A DNA stretch of 64,000 bases, taken from NCBI RefSeq assembly GCF_031455195.1, contig NZ_JAVDSH010000010.1, forward strand, positions 124,001 through 188,000, in the 5' to 3' direction. The stretch comes from Arthrobacter nitroguajacolicus_D (lineage in GTDB: Bacteria; Actinomycetota; Actinomycetes; Actinomycetales; Micrococcaceae). Every line of letters starts with the position of its first letter. The stretch's first letter is position 1. Shown here in pieces: positions 1 to 8,472 of the stretch. Both the position numbers and the translations under genes were made by a program. Under the pieces are notes generated by a model. That model was not told where the DNA came from and did no database searches. It worked only from the letters and a program-made list of their open reading frames with translations.

Positions 1-747
1 GTTTCCATCGAGTCGCCGGAGGAAGGCGTAGCTGTGCTGGACCGGATGCGGCACTGGCTTCCCGTGCTTCTGGCGCTGAGCGCCAACTCGCCGTTCTGGA
101 TGGGCGCCGACACCGGCTTCGCCAGTTATCGCACGCAGATCTGGAACCGGTGGCCCACGGCTGGTCCCATGGATGTCTTCGGATCAGCGGAGGGTTACCA
201 GGCTGTGGCCTCGAGCCTCCTCCGGACCGGTGTTCCCCTGGATGAGGGCATGATCTATTTTGATGCGCGCCTGTCCAGGGGGCATCCAACCGTAGAGTTT
301 CGGGTTGCTGATGTGTGCCTTTACGCCGAGGATGCCCTGTCTATCGCGCTGATCGCCCGGGCCTTGGTGGAGACCTCGGCGGATGAGTGGCGCAAGGGGG
401 CCCCGCCGTCGGGCGTTTCCACCCCGATCCTGCGGATGGCCAGCTGGAAAGCCAGCCGCTTCGGCGTCGACCAGCAATTGCTGCACCCGCTGGAACAGAC
501 GCCCTTTCCTGCCGCCGACGTGGTGGCCGCCCTCCTGCGGCACGTCCGCCGGGCTTTGGTGGAGACGGGGGACCTGGCCGCTGCGCGCGCGGGGGTGGCG
601 AACATCCTCCGCCGCGGAACGGGCGAACGGTTGCAGCGCGAGGCCTACAGTCGCCGGCGCCGATTGTCGGATGTCGTTTCCGCCGCCATCGCGTCCACCC
701 ATCAGGACGGCGAACTGTCCGACGCCAAGTACCTGCTTGGCCGTTGA
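1..747 (+). CDS. Glutamate-cysteine ligase-like (GCS2/YbdK family) protein, C-terminal part
   Basis: The reading frame is open from base 1, so the gene starts outside the window; the GTG at 34 is internal. About 248 codons are present. The family (carboxylate-amine ligases related to glutamate-cysteine ligase) is recognised from the stretch LLALSANSPFWMGADTGFAS followed by WNRWPTAGPMDVFGS, which matches the C-terminal half of YbdK-type enzymes. Such proteins ligate an amine to a glutamate side chain using ATP; the true substrate is unknown for most of them. In actinobacteria that use mycothiol the role is usually not glutathione synthesis. The ORF stops just before a strong hairpin. Confidence is high for the family and low for the reaction. 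Confidence 0.85.
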   Translation, partial: VSIESPEEGVAVLDRMRHWLPVLLALSANSPFWMGADTGFASYRTQIWNRWPTAGPMDVFGSAEGYQAVASSLLRTGVPLDEGMIYFDARLSRGHPTVEFRVADVCLYAEDALSIALIARALVETSADEWRKGAPPSGVSTPILRMASWKASRFGVDQQLLHPLEQTPFPAADVVAALLRHVRRALVETGDLAAARAGVANILRRGTGERLQREAYSRRRRLSDVVSAAIASTHQDGELSDAKYLLGR

Positions 748-773
748 CAGCGACAGGACGCGCAGCAGCAGAA

Positions 774-827
774 GTACGACGACGGCAGGTCACCATGGGT
801 GCCCACGGTGACCTGCCGCCGTCGTAC
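774..827. terminator. Bidirectional hairpin between convergent genes
   Basis: Two 21-base arms (774-794 and 807-827) are complementary apart from one G-U type position and enclose a 12-base loop; TTT follows on the plus strand. It lies between the ligase end (747) and the minus-strand VOC gene end (840), so it can terminate both. Its core ACGACGGCGGCAGG recurs in the hairpins at 34761 and 38614. Confidence 0.7.
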
Positions 828-839
828 TTTAGGGCCTGC

Positions 840-1241
840 TCAGCCCTGGTTGATGCGGATCATGTTGCCCGAAGGGTCACGGAAAGCGCAGTCGCGCGGA
901 CCCCACGGCTGGACGATCGGCTCCTGGAGGACCTCAGCGCCGGATGCGCGGAGCTTCTCGAACGTTGCATCGAGGTCGTCCGTGTTGAACACGAGCATCG
1001 GCATGACCCCCTTGGTGAGGAGCTCCTGGATTGCGTCGCCATCGGCCTGGGAGCGGCCGGCGTGCGGTGGGGACAGGACGAGTTCAAGGTCGGGTTGGGC
1101 ATCGCTGCCGAGGGTGACCCAGCGTTGACCGTCCGAGCCAACGTCGTTGCGGACCTCCAGGCCGAGGGCGTCGCGGTAGAAAGCAAGGGACTCATCCACG
1201 TCGTTGACAGTAACGTGTGCGTACTTCAGTGAAATGTTCAT
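840..1241 (-). CDS. VOC superfamily protein (glyoxalase/bleomycin-resistance-like)
   Basis: 133 residues if started at the ATG at 1241; a GTG at 1250 would add three residues. It has the beta-alpha-beta-beta-beta layout of single-module VOC proteins: an N-terminal KYAHVTVNDVDESLAFYRD, a central QPDLELVL segment, and a C-terminal PWGPRDCAFRDPSGNMIRI that carries the usual metal-ligand region near GN. The catalytic activity cannot be told from sequence; members include lyases, dioxygenases and resistance proteins. It is the second gene of a minus-strand pair, ten or so bases after an AraC-type regulator, so it is probably cotranscribed with it and may be its target. Confidence 0.85.
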   Translation of the reverse strand: MNISLKYAHVTVNDVDESLAFYRDALGLEVRNDVGSDGQRWVTLGSDAQPDLELVLSPPHAGRSQADGDAIQELLTKGVMPMLVFNTDDLDATFEKLRASGAEVLQEPIVQPWGPRDCAFRDPSGNMIRINQG

Positions 1242-1260
1242 ACCGCCCACGCTATTTCAG

Positions 1261-1701
1261 CTAGGGTGCGGGCGCTTCTTCGATCCTGCTCAGGTTGTTG
1301 CCGCCCTTGCGGTCGGGGCGGGTGTGCTGCTTGGCGATGCATGTGGGCATTGCCTTCACGGCGTGGTGTTCGCGGGAGCGGTATTCGCTGGGGGTGATGC
1401 CCACGATCTCGGTGAAGCGGGAACTGAACGAACCCAAGGATGTACAGCCAACCTCCATGCAGGCATCCGTGACGCTGGTTCCCGAGCGAAGCAATGCCAT
1501 GGCCCGCTCGATCCGCCTGGTCATGAGGTAGTTGTAGGGCGATTCACCGTACGCGGCCTTGAATTGGCGGGAGAAGTGGGCTGGGGACATCAGCGCGCCG
1601 GCGGCCATGGTTGGCACATCCAGCGGGCGCGCATACTCGCGGTCAATGAAGTCGCGCGCTCGCCGCAGATGGGCCAGGTTGGCCAGTTCCTGCGGAGTCA
1701 T
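1261..1701 (-). CDS. AraC-family transcriptional regulator, DNA-binding domain only
   Basis: 146 residues consisting almost entirely of the double helix-turn-helix AraC domain. The first helix pair lies in LDVPTMAAGALMSPAHFSRQ and the second in SVTDACMEVGCTSLGSFSSR, followed by the conserved VGITPSEYR. There is no effector domain, and a basic tail of about 30 residues follows. These short AraC proteins are often found next to VOC-family genes, as here (VOC gene immediately downstream). It is divergent from the esterase gene starting at 1728 with only 26 bases between the starts, so both promoters must overlap the neighbouring coding regions or the transcripts are nearly leaderless. Confidence 0.88.
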   Translation of the reverse strand: MTPQELANLAHLRRARDFIDREYARPLDVPTMAAGALMSPAHFSRQFKAAYGESPYNYLMTRRIERAMALLRSGTSVTDACMEVGCTSLGSFSSRFTEIVGITPSEYRSREHHAVKAMPTCIAKQHTRPDRKGGNNLSRIEEAPAP

Positions 1702-1727
1702 GCGGCAAGTCTACTAGTCTCAGTCCC

Positions 1728-2345
1728 ATGGATTCAGTGGTTTGGTCGAAGCCCGAAAACGAGCGGGCAGGCACCCCTTTGTTGGTGATGTTGCACGGCT
1801 ATGGCACCAGCGAGCAGCGCATGGTTAAGCTCTTCCCGCATTTGCCCGCGGACTTCAGCTGCGCCGCGCTGCGTGGACCCAAGGTCATCGGTGACGACTA
1901 CGGCTGGTTCCTGCTGGACTACTTCCTTACCAACGACTTTGCGGATGTCATCTCCTCCACCAACCGGGTGTTCGACTGGATCAACTCCGTCAAAGGGAAC
2001 CACAGCAGCGTCAGCCTGCTGGGTTACTCACAAGGGATGGCCATGGCCAGCACCCTCCTGCGCTTGCGACCACAGGAATTCAAGGCCACGGTGGGCCTGT
2101 CCGGCTTCGTGATGGACAACGATCTCCTTGCCCTCAGCGAGTCCTTCGACAGTCCGCCCCCGTTCTTTTGGGGGAGGGACAAGGCTGATCCGGTCATCAA
2201 CGAGGACGCGATAGCGCACACCGAGGAATGGCTGCATGCCAACGTTGCGCTGACCGCGCGAACCTATCCGGGGATGGGGCACAGGATTGAGCCGCCGGAA
2301 CTGGTGGATGTCAGCGCCTTCCTCAAGTACTACGTATTGCGGTAG
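1728..2345 (+). CDS. Alpha/beta-hydrolase, phospholipase/carboxylesterase type
   Basis: 205 residues, the usual size of the small cytosolic esterase family (acyl-protein thioesterase/YpfH-like). It shows the oxyanion strand LLVMLHGYG near residue 25, the nucleophile elbow GYSQG near residue 103, an acid region FWGRDKADPVI and the catalytic histidine in GMGHRIEP. No signal peptide is seen. The natural ester substrate is unknown. The gene stands alone: divergent from the AraC gene and followed by about 190 bases of leader for the LacI operon. Confidence 0.85.
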   Translation: MDSVVWSKPENERAGTPLLVMLHGYGTSEQRMVKLFPHLPADFSCAALRGPKVIGDDYGWFLLDYFLTNDFADVISSTNRVFDWINSVKGNHSSVSLLGYSQGMAMASTLLRLRPQEFKATVGLSGFVMDNDLLALSESFDSPPPFFWGRDKADPVINEDAIAHTEEWLHANVALTARTYPGMGHRIEPPELVDVSAFLKYYVLR

Positions 2346-2429
2346 TCCGCCGGATTAGAAGACATCGCGCGTCCAAAATCAAGACGTCGGTGAGATTCGC
2401 GTCACAATTTCGACTTCGACTGCACTCTA

Positions 2430-2459
2430 TTGAATGACAAAATTGTAAGCGCTTACACT
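2430..2459 (+). promoter_or_regulatory. Promoter overlapping a LacI-type palindromic operator
   Basis: A perfect 14-base palindrome, TGTAAGCGCTTACA, occupies 2444-2457. It is flanked by TTGAAT (2430-2435) and TACACT (2454-2459) with an 18-base spacer, a reasonable -35/-10 pair. The central CG in an AAGCGCTT context is typical of LacI-family operators. It lies about 75 bases upstream of the lacI-type gene, suggesting autoregulation of the whole phosphorylase operon. Confidence 0.75.
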
Positions 2460-2532
2460 TTTGGCTGGTGTCCCGATGCGGGATGCGCGTGAAGGCGTCA
2501 GGCGAGGATGGAAAGGGTTGAGGCCGTGTTGC

Positions 2533-3552
2533 ATGGTTAGGACTCACAGGGTGACGATCCAGGACGTAGCCGTCCTCTCCGGATTGTCCATTTGCACGGT
2601 GTCCAGGGCCCTCAGGAACCTCCCCAACGTTTCTGACAAAGCCCGGCACCAAGTGGCGGAAGCCGCCAGTAAGCTCGGCTACAAACCGTCGGCCGCAGCG
2701 TCCAGGCTGGCAGGTGGGAGCACCCGGTCCGTGGCCATCGTGGCCCCGACAGCCACAGCTTGGTTCTTCGCCCAAACCGTGGAAGCCGCGGAGGAAGTGC
2801 TCGGCGACAGCGGATATGACACGGTCCTGATCAGCCTGCGCAACAAGGCCACCGTGAGGCGCCAGTTCTTTGCGGACCTCAGCAACCTGGCCCAGAGGGT
2901 CGACGGCGTGCTGCTGCTCAACGTTGGCCTTGCGCCCGGAGAAGTGGAAGCGTTGGTAGCGTGTGGGCTGCCGGTGGCCAGCGTGGGCATGCGAAATGTT
3001 CCGTGGGACAATGTAGGTATCGATGACGAACACGCAGCCTGGCAGGCTACCCAACACCTGCTGGGGCTGGGCCATTGGGACTTGGCCGTTCTCTCGAGCA
3101 ACGAACACCCCGTTGTGACCGAGACTCCTCGGTTCCGTGGCTTCAGGCGTGCGCTGGATGAACACCACCTCACCGTCCACCCGGACTCTGTGGTGGCTGC
3201 CGGGCCAAGCATCGACGACGGCCGGCGGGCGATGGCAGAACTCATCACCCGCGGCGCACGGCCCACGGCAGTGTTCGCCCATTGCGACGAAGCGGCCTTC
3301 GGTGTGTTGACGACGCTCCGCGAACACGGCCTCTCCGTCCCCAAGCACGTGTCAGTAGTCGGCATCGACGACCACCCCATGAGCGGGTTCCTTGGCCTGA
3401 GCACCGTGGCGCAGCCCGTTGCCGACCAAGGGGCCTTCGCAGCAAGCCTGCTGTGTGAACGCCTGCTGAATACTGAAACCCCCCACCAACCCGCCAACCA
3501 CCTGCTCGATACCAAGCTCATCGAACGCAAAACCACGCGCCACAAGCGCTGA
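2533..3552 (+). CDS. LacI-family repressor of the disaccharide phosphorylase operon
   Basis: 339 residues from the ATG at 2533. The frame is open back to 2461, but that start would leave no room for a leader after the promoter at 2430-2459, and the protein alignment begins here. The N-terminal HTH reads VTIQDVAVLSGLSICTVSRA with the hinge helix near KPSAAASRLAGG, followed by a periplasmic-binding-protein-like sensor domain. A TTG at 2518 with GGAAAGGG just before it is an alternative start. It is the first gene of an operon with a beta-phosphoglucomutase (14 bases later) and a GH65 phosphorylase. The effector is probably the disaccharide or a phosphorylated product; this is inference. Confidence 0.88.
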   Translation: MVRTHRVTIQDVAVLSGLSICTVSRALRNLPNVSDKARHQVAEAASKLGYKPSAAASRLAGGSTRSVAIVAPTATAWFFAQTVEAAEEVLGDSGYDTVLISLRNKATVRRQFFADLSNLAQRVDGVLLLNVGLAPGEVEALVACGLPVASVGMRNVPWDNVGIDDEHAAWQATQHLLGLGHWDLAVLSSNEHPVVTETPRFRGFRRALDEHHLTVHPDSVVAAGPSIDDGRRAMAELITRGARPTAVFAHCDEAAFGVLTTLREHGLSVPKHVSVVGIDDHPMSGFLGLSTVAQPVADQGAFAASLLCERLLNTETPHQPANHLLDTKLIERKTTRHKR

Positions 3553-3566
3553 ACGGAATACTGCAC

Positions 3567-4292
3567 ATGACTGATCTTCGGAATGCCTGGACTGGCGCCT
3601 CGGCGCTGCTGTTCGACCTCGACGGCGTGCTGACGCCAACTGCCGTGGTGCACGAGCATGCGTGGCAGGAACTGTTCGACGACTACCTCGCCGGGACCGG
3701 CCATGCCCGGGGCTACCAGGAAAGCGACTACTTCGATCACATCGATGGCAAGCCGCGCTTCGATGGCGTCCGGGATTTCCTCGCTTCGCGCGGCATCACG
3801 CTCCCCGAGGGGCCCGTCCATGACCACCCCGACAACCAAACGGTGCAGGGCCTGGGCAACAGGAAGAACGCCATCTTCAACGAGATCGTGAACTCCCGCG
3901 GCGTCGAGCCGTACCAGGGCTCGGTCAAGTTCATCAATGCCGCGGTGGAGCTGGGACTGAAGGTCGCCGTCGTGTCTTCATCCCGCAACGCACCCGCCGT
4001 ACTCAAGGCCGCCGGCCTTGACCACCACTTCGAGGTGGTGGTGGATGGGCAGGTGGCTGCCGGCGTCGGACTTCCCGGTAAGCCGGATCCGGCAACCTAC
4101 GTTTACGCGGCAGGCCTGCTGGGTGTGCCTGTTGAGGAATGCATCGTGGTTGAGGACGCTGTTTCCGGTGTGCAGGCCGGCGCGGGGGCCGACTTTTACG
4201 CCGTGATCGGCGTGGACCGCGGAGCGGGCCGCCAAACCCTGCTGGACGCCGGGGCCACGCTGGTGGTCGACGACCTCAACGATCTTCTCTAA
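3567..4292 (+). CDS. Beta-phosphoglucomutase-type HAD hydrolase
   Basis: 241 residues. HAD motif I is LLFDLDGVLTPT (nucleophile Asp at about residue 17 and the second Asp two later), motif II is the VVSSSRN region, motif III lies in GKPDPATYV, and motif IV is VVEDAVSGVQAG. The cap begins with the TGHARGYQESDYFDHIDGKP region, which resembles bacterial beta-PGM caps. The enzyme interconverts beta-glucose 1-phosphate and glucose 6-phosphate. This fits exactly with the GH65 inverting phosphorylase 30 bases downstream, whose product is beta-glucose 1-phosphate. It is somewhat longer than the 220-residue Lactococcus enzyme because of N-terminal and cap extensions. Confidence 0.87.
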   Translation: MTDLRNAWTGASALLFDLDGVLTPTAVVHEHAWQELFDDYLAGTGHARGYQESDYFDHIDGKPRFDGVRDFLASRGITLPEGPVHDHPDNQTVQGLGNRKNAIFNEIVNSRGVEPYQGSVKFINAAVELGLKVAVVSSSRNAPAVLKAAGLDHHFEVVVDGQVAAGVGLPGKPDPATYVYAAGLLGVPVEECIVVEDAVSGVQAGAGADFYAVIGVDRGAGRQTLLDAGATLVVDDLNDLL

Positions 4293-4322
4293 CCCTACTT
4301 TTTCGAAGGACCTCCTTAGCCC

Positions 4323-6677
4323 ATGGCACTCATCAGCTCCGATCGGCTGCGCTTCCCCTGCGAGCCCTGGAAGCTCGTGGAAAACATCCACGTCCCCGGT
4401 GACGAAGGGACCCTGGAAACACTGTTCGCGCTCGGCAACGGCCACCTGGGCATCCGCGGCTCACATTCAACCGCGGGCGACAGTGAGCTTCCCGGCACGT
4501 TCATCAACGGTTTCCACGAGATCTGGGACATCAAGCACGCCGAGAATGCCTACGGTTTTGCCCGCACCGGGCAGCGGATCGTCTACGTGCCGGACGCCAA
4601 CAACTTCACCGTCTCCATCGACGGCGAGGCGCTGAGCCTGGCCGAGTCCACGGTGTTGGACTACTACCGCTCCGTGGACTTTTCCACCGGCGTCTACGAG
4701 GAAAGCACCACGTACGCCTGCCGGTCCGGCGCGACTGTCACCACGGTGGAACGCCGCGCAGTGGGGTTCGACAACCGCGGATGCCTTGGCTTGGAGCTGT
4801 CAGTTTCGGCTGACCGCGACGTGTCCGCGGACATCATTTCCGGCGTCGTCAATCGCCAGGACCAGCCTGTGGAGGACCACTCGGTCCATGACCCGCGCCG
4901 ATCCGGCCGGCACGCCGGGCGCGTGCTCCTGCCGCTGCACCTCCAAGGTGCCGATGGATCGCTCCGCATGGCCTGGGAGACCTCCGAATCGCGCCAGCGC
5001 GTTGCCATGGCCGTGGATCACTGGATCTCCGCCGAAGGCCAGCCGTTTGAAACGCTGGTGGCGGAAGACGAATCCTCCGTCCGTTACGTTTTGGCGATTC
5101 ACGCCGGCGAGGCTTTCCGTGTGGAGAAGACCGTCAGTTACCTGGTGGCAGGTTCAAGCGACGCCGAGGACCGTGGCGAGAGCCTGGCCGCCGATGCGGA
5201 AGCCAACCTGGTGTCCTTCTCCGAAATCCTTGCCCAGAGCAAAGCCCACTATGACCAGTACTGGACCACGTCGGACATCTCCATCGGCGGCCAGCCCGAG
5301 ATGCAGCAGGCCGTCAGGTGGGGGCTCTTCCAGCTGGCGCAGGCCACGGCCCGCGCCGGGGTGGCGGGCATCCCCGCCAAGGGTGTCAGCGGGTCCGGTT
5401 ATGAAGGCCATTACTTCTGGGACCAGGAGATCTACCTCCTGCCCTACCTGACGTACACCAACCCATGCGGTGCCCGAAAAGTGCTGGAATCCCGCCACGC
5501 CATGTTGCCGGATGCGCGTGTCCGGGCAAAGGAGCTCAGCGTTGACGGCGCACTGTTCCCGTGGCGGACCATCAACGGCCTGGAAGCCAGCGCCTATTAC
5601 GCTGCGGGAACGGCCCAGTTCCACATTGCAGCAGCCATCGCCTTCGCCGCAAACCGCTACCAGTGGGCCAGCGGAGATGCCTCGTTCCGGGGCGAGTTGG
5701 GCGCCGACCTGCTCATTGAAACAGCTCGCATGTGGGCGTCGCTTGGCTTCTTTGGCAAGGACGGCATGTTCCACATTCACGGTGTGACCGGCCCCGATGA
5801 GTACACGGCTGTGGTCAACGACAACCTGTACACCAACGTCATGGCACGCTTCAACCTGCGGGCTGCCGCTGCGCTGGAGCATGAGGGGATCGCCGATACT
5901 GAGCGGATGGTGTGGCGGCAGGCCGCGGAGCGCATGTCGCTCCCGTACGATCCCCACCTTGAGGTGTTCAGCCAGGACAACGACTTCATGACGCTGGAAC
6001 CGTGGGACTGGAACACCCCCAAGTCCAAGTACCCGTTGCTGTTGAACTTCCACCCGTTGGTGATCTACCGGCACCAGGTCCTCAAGCAGGCCGACACGGT
6101 GCTGGCCATGTTCCTCCAATGGCAGGACTTCACGGCCGAAGAGAAGCAGCGGGCGTTCGACTTCTACGACCCCATCACCACCGGCGACTCCACTCTCTCG
6201 GCGTGCGTGCAGGGCATCATGGCGGCCGAAGTCGGCTACGGCGATGTTGCCCTGCAACACTTCACCGACGCCCTGTTCATTGACCTCGACAACTCGCACG
6301 GCAACACGATCGACGGCGTCCACATCGCCTCCACCGGCGGTATCTGGAGCTCCCTTGTCTGCGGTTTCGCGGGCATGCGGGACCAAGGCGACGTGCTGCG
6401 TTTCGACCCGCGCCTGCCGGTTGAATGGGAGGACCTGTCCTTCCGGCTCAAGGTTCAAGGCCGCCTGCTGTCCGTGGAACTCGCGCAGGGCTCCATTGCG
6501 TTGGCGCTTGAATCCGGGCCGGATTACAGCGACGAGCCGTTGCGCATCACGGTGCGCGACTACGACGTCACCGTCGGGACGGAAACGGTCACGGTGCCGC
6601 TGGACAGCGTTCCCGTGCCGCCGCCGTCGATCTTCCCCAGCGTCTTCCCGACGGCGGGACTTCCCATCATCCGTTAG
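4323..6677 (+). CDS. Glycoside hydrolase family 65 disaccharide phosphorylase
   Basis: 784 residues, the normal length for maltose, trehalose, kojibiose or nigerose phosphorylases. The N-terminal beta-sandwich contains ETLFALGNGHLGIRGS; the (alpha/alpha)6 barrel carries GYEGHYFWDQEIYLLPYL, and HGVTGPDEYTAVVNDNLYTN contains the general acid Glu (about residue 493). A phosphate-binding loop region near STGGIWSSLVCGFAG lies towards the C-terminus. The enzyme cleaves an alpha-linked glucose disaccharide with phosphate, inverting to beta-glucose 1-phosphate. GAAGGA precedes the ATG by a suitable distance. Linkage specificity cannot be read safely from the sequence; no dedicated sugar transporter is in the operon. 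It is followed directly by the convergent PucR gene. Confidence 0.9.
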   Translation: MALISSDRLRFPCEPWKLVENIHVPGDEGTLETLFALGNGHLGIRGSHSTAGDSELPGTFINGFHEIWDIKHAENAYGFARTGQRIVYVPDANNFTVSIDGEALSLAESTVLDYYRSVDFSTGVYEESTTYACRSGATVTTVERRAVGFDNRGCLGLELSVSADRDVSADIISGVVNRQDQPVEDHSVHDPRRSGRHAGRVLLPLHLQGADGSLRMAWETSESRQRVAMAVDHWISAEGQPFETLVAEDESSVRYVLAIHAGEAFRVEKTVSYLVAGSSDAEDRGESLAADAEANLVSFSEILAQSKAHYDQYWTTSDISIGGQPEMQQAVRWGLFQLAQATARAGVAGIPAKGVSGSGYEGHYFWDQEIYLLPYLTYTNPCGARKVLESRHAMLPDARVRAKELSVDGALFPWRTINGLEASAYYAAGTAQFHIAAAIAFAANRYQWASGDASFRGELGADLLIETARMWASLGFFGKDGMFHIHGVTGPDEYTAVVNDNLYTNVMARFNLRAAAALEHEGIADTERMVWRQAAERMSLPYDPHLEVFSQDNDFMTLEPWDWNTPKSKYPLLLNFHPLVIYRHQVLKQADTVLAMFLQWQDFTAEEKQRAFDFYDPITTGDSTLSACVQGIMAAEVGYGDVALQHFTDALFIDLDNSHGNTIDGVHIASTGGIWSSLVCGFAGMRDQGDVLRFDPRLPVEWEDLSFRLKVQGRLLSVELAQGSIALALESGPDYSDEPLRITVRDYDVTVGTETVTVPLDSVPVPPPSIFPSVFPTAGLPIIR

Positions 6678-6694
6678 GGCGCGTTTGGGCGGGG

Positions 6695-8344
6695 CTACTT
6701 AGCGGCCAGTTCCATGGTGGTTACCCGCAGCCACAACCACAGCCGTTTCTGCGGGTCCGCCAGGTCAAGGTTGAAGTCCTCGGCCAGGCGGGCCACGCGG
6801 TACCGGACGGTGTTGTTGTGGACATGCAGTTGGGCGGCCATGGTGGAAATGTTGCCGTTGAAGGCCAAGTAAGCCCGGAGGGTCTCCAGGTATTCCGTTT
6901 GCTGCTCGGCGTCCCGGGCCTGGATCCGGGAAATCTCGTCAGCTCCGGCAAGGCCGTTGTCCTCAATGAACTCCCCAATCCTCAGCAGGTCCAGCGGAAC
7001 CTGGAAGTCCTCGAAGAGCGCAACGCCCGGCACTTTGTTGTTGCCCGGGGACTTGCCCTGGCGTGCCTGCAGGTTCAAAAGATGGTGCAGCGTGCGCATG
7101 GCTTCGGACCGGGACCGCGGCAGCTCGCCGATGGTCGCTGCGATTCCACCCACTGTCGCAATGACCGGGAACGAACTGATGGTGTGCGAATAGGCCTCGA
7201 TCTCCTGGATGATCCGGGCATGCAGGGCCCGCGGGGACGGGCCATTGCCGGGCAGGAGTGCGTAGACCACTGAGCCGATCAGGGCGCTGTGGCCGGAGCC
7301 GAACTGGACGTTGCACACGGTGGTCACCAAGTGCAGAAGCCGGTGGATTTCCCGGACGGACTCCAGGCTTCCCGTCTCCGGGCGGACAATCGAGAAGGCT
7401 GCCACAGCCAGCCCGTTGGCGGTATCGAGGCCCAGCTGCGCGGCGGCGAAGGAGGCGTGGGGAGTGTCATCCATGAGCGTGCGGATGAGGTCTGCATTTC
7501 GTCGCTCCCCGAAGTCTGAGGCCGAGCGGGCATGGAGCATATGCAGCCCTGCCAGGGGCGCCATCCGATCCAGTGCGTCCAATGCCGTGGCGCGTTTTTC
7601 CTCACCCGGGTCGATGATCCAGATGGAACCCAGCAGCTCACCGCCGGCCCTGACGGCCAGCGCGAGGCGGGCCATTCCGTCGTCGAGCGCTGGAACAAGC
7701 ACAGCCCCCGGTGCAGCGTAAACAGCCTTGAAGTCCTGGTCGAATGCCGGCTGGATGGTTTCCTGCAGGGTCAGCGTAGTGATGCGGCGGAGTTCGTCGA
7801 TGGGTTGGCCCGGCAGTGTGGAATAGCCCAGGATTCGGCCCAGCGGGTCCACAATGCTGGCGGCGCCGTTGGTGATGGAAGCCGCTGCGTTGGCGAACGC
7901 GTAAAGGTCGCCAAGCCGCACACCTGATACCGAGTCCGCAGCGGCGCCCATGACCGATGCCCGCGCCAAAGCCACCAGCTGCGTCCAGTCCGCGTCATCC
8001 GGCGCCACCAGGACCGAGAGGGTATGCCGGACCGCCGCGGAGCGCAGTTGCTCCATCCGGGCGCCATGGGCTTTGACGATCACCGCTGCCGCGTTGCTGT
8101 TCGCTGCCCGGTGGAGGAGCTGGTCGAAATCCGGTGAACCGTATGTACATCCGACCGCGAGGATGATCCGATCGTCCACGCTGGACCACGTATCCAGGGG
8201 GTCGTACATGAGGACGTCCGAGACCGGGTGCCCGAGGTTTTCCGGGGTGGGATTGGCGTGCACCAGGTCGGCCTGCATCAGCTGGATGCAGTCGGAAAGG
8301 CGTACTGCCGATTGCTGCATCCCTGACTGCGTCGCGGTATCCAT
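6695..8344 (-). CDS. PucR/CdaR-type transcriptional regulator
   Basis: 549 residues. The N-terminal third resembles the purine-catabolism (PucR N) sensor, with VHANPTPENLGHPVSDVLMYD. A GAF-like middle contains SIVDPLGRILGYSTLPGQPI. The C-terminal PucR helix-turn-helix reads YLAFNGNISTMAAQLHVHNN then TVRYRVARL. Such regulators usually control uptake and catabolism of nitrogen or acid substrates encoded next to them. It is divergent from the alpha-hydroxy-acid oxidase/ABC importer operon starting at 8473, which is its likely target. It ends 17 bases from the GH65 gene on the other strand with no clear terminator between them. Confidence 0.88.
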   Translation of the reverse strand: MDTATQSGMQQSAVRLSDCIQLMQADLVHANPTPENLGHPVSDVLMYDPLDTWSSVDDRIILAVGCTYGSPDFDQLLHRAANSNAAAVIVKAHGARMEQLRSAAVRHTLSVLVAPDDADWTQLVALARASVMGAAADSVSGVRLGDLYAFANAAASITNGAASIVDPLGRILGYSTLPGQPIDELRRITTLTLQETIQPAFDQDFKAVYAAPGAVLVPALDDGMARLALAVRAGGELLGSIWIIDPGEEKRATALDALDRMAPLAGLHMLHARSASDFGERRNADLIRTLMDDTPHASFAAAQLGLDTANGLAVAAFSIVRPETGSLESVREIHRLLHLVTTVCNVQFGSGHSALIGSVVYALLPGNGPSPRALHARIIQEIEAYSHTISSFPVIATVGGIAATIGELPRSRSEAMRTLHHLLNLQARQGKSPGNNKVPGVALFEDFQVPLDLLRIGEFIEDNGLAGADEISRIQARDAEQQTEYLETLRAYLAFNGNISTMAAQLHVHNNTVRYRVARLAEDFNLDLADPQKRLWLWLRVTTMELAAK

Positions 8345-8371
8345 GGTTGGACGTTATCACAGGGTGCAGAC

Positions 8372-8390
8372 GGATCTTGTGGAGGATCTT
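8372..8390. promoter_or_regulatory. Direct repeat in the PucR/oxidase divergent intergenic region
   Basis: GGATCTT occurs at 8372-8378 and 8384-8390, a 12-base period, followed by TATAGC and a further AGATCT near 8409. The 128-base region separates the PucR-type gene from the operon it probably controls, so this is a candidate regulator site. No clear -35 could be fixed. Confidence 0.35.
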
Positions 8391-8472
8391 ACATATAGCA
8401 CGGGGGAGATCTGCGTCACTATTGGGAGGGGCGCCGGGCAGGTGAGCCCGTCAGGAACACAGAGGACACACC

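Noticed and set aside
2679..3839. 386-codon open frame antisense to lacI and the HAD gene
   Set aside because: No motif; overlaps two clear genes and their shared junction.
5154..6458. 434-codon open frame antisense to the GH65 gene
   Set aside because: Composition (His/Gly/Val/Arg-rich) matches the complement of a high-GC coding region; no motif or start signal.
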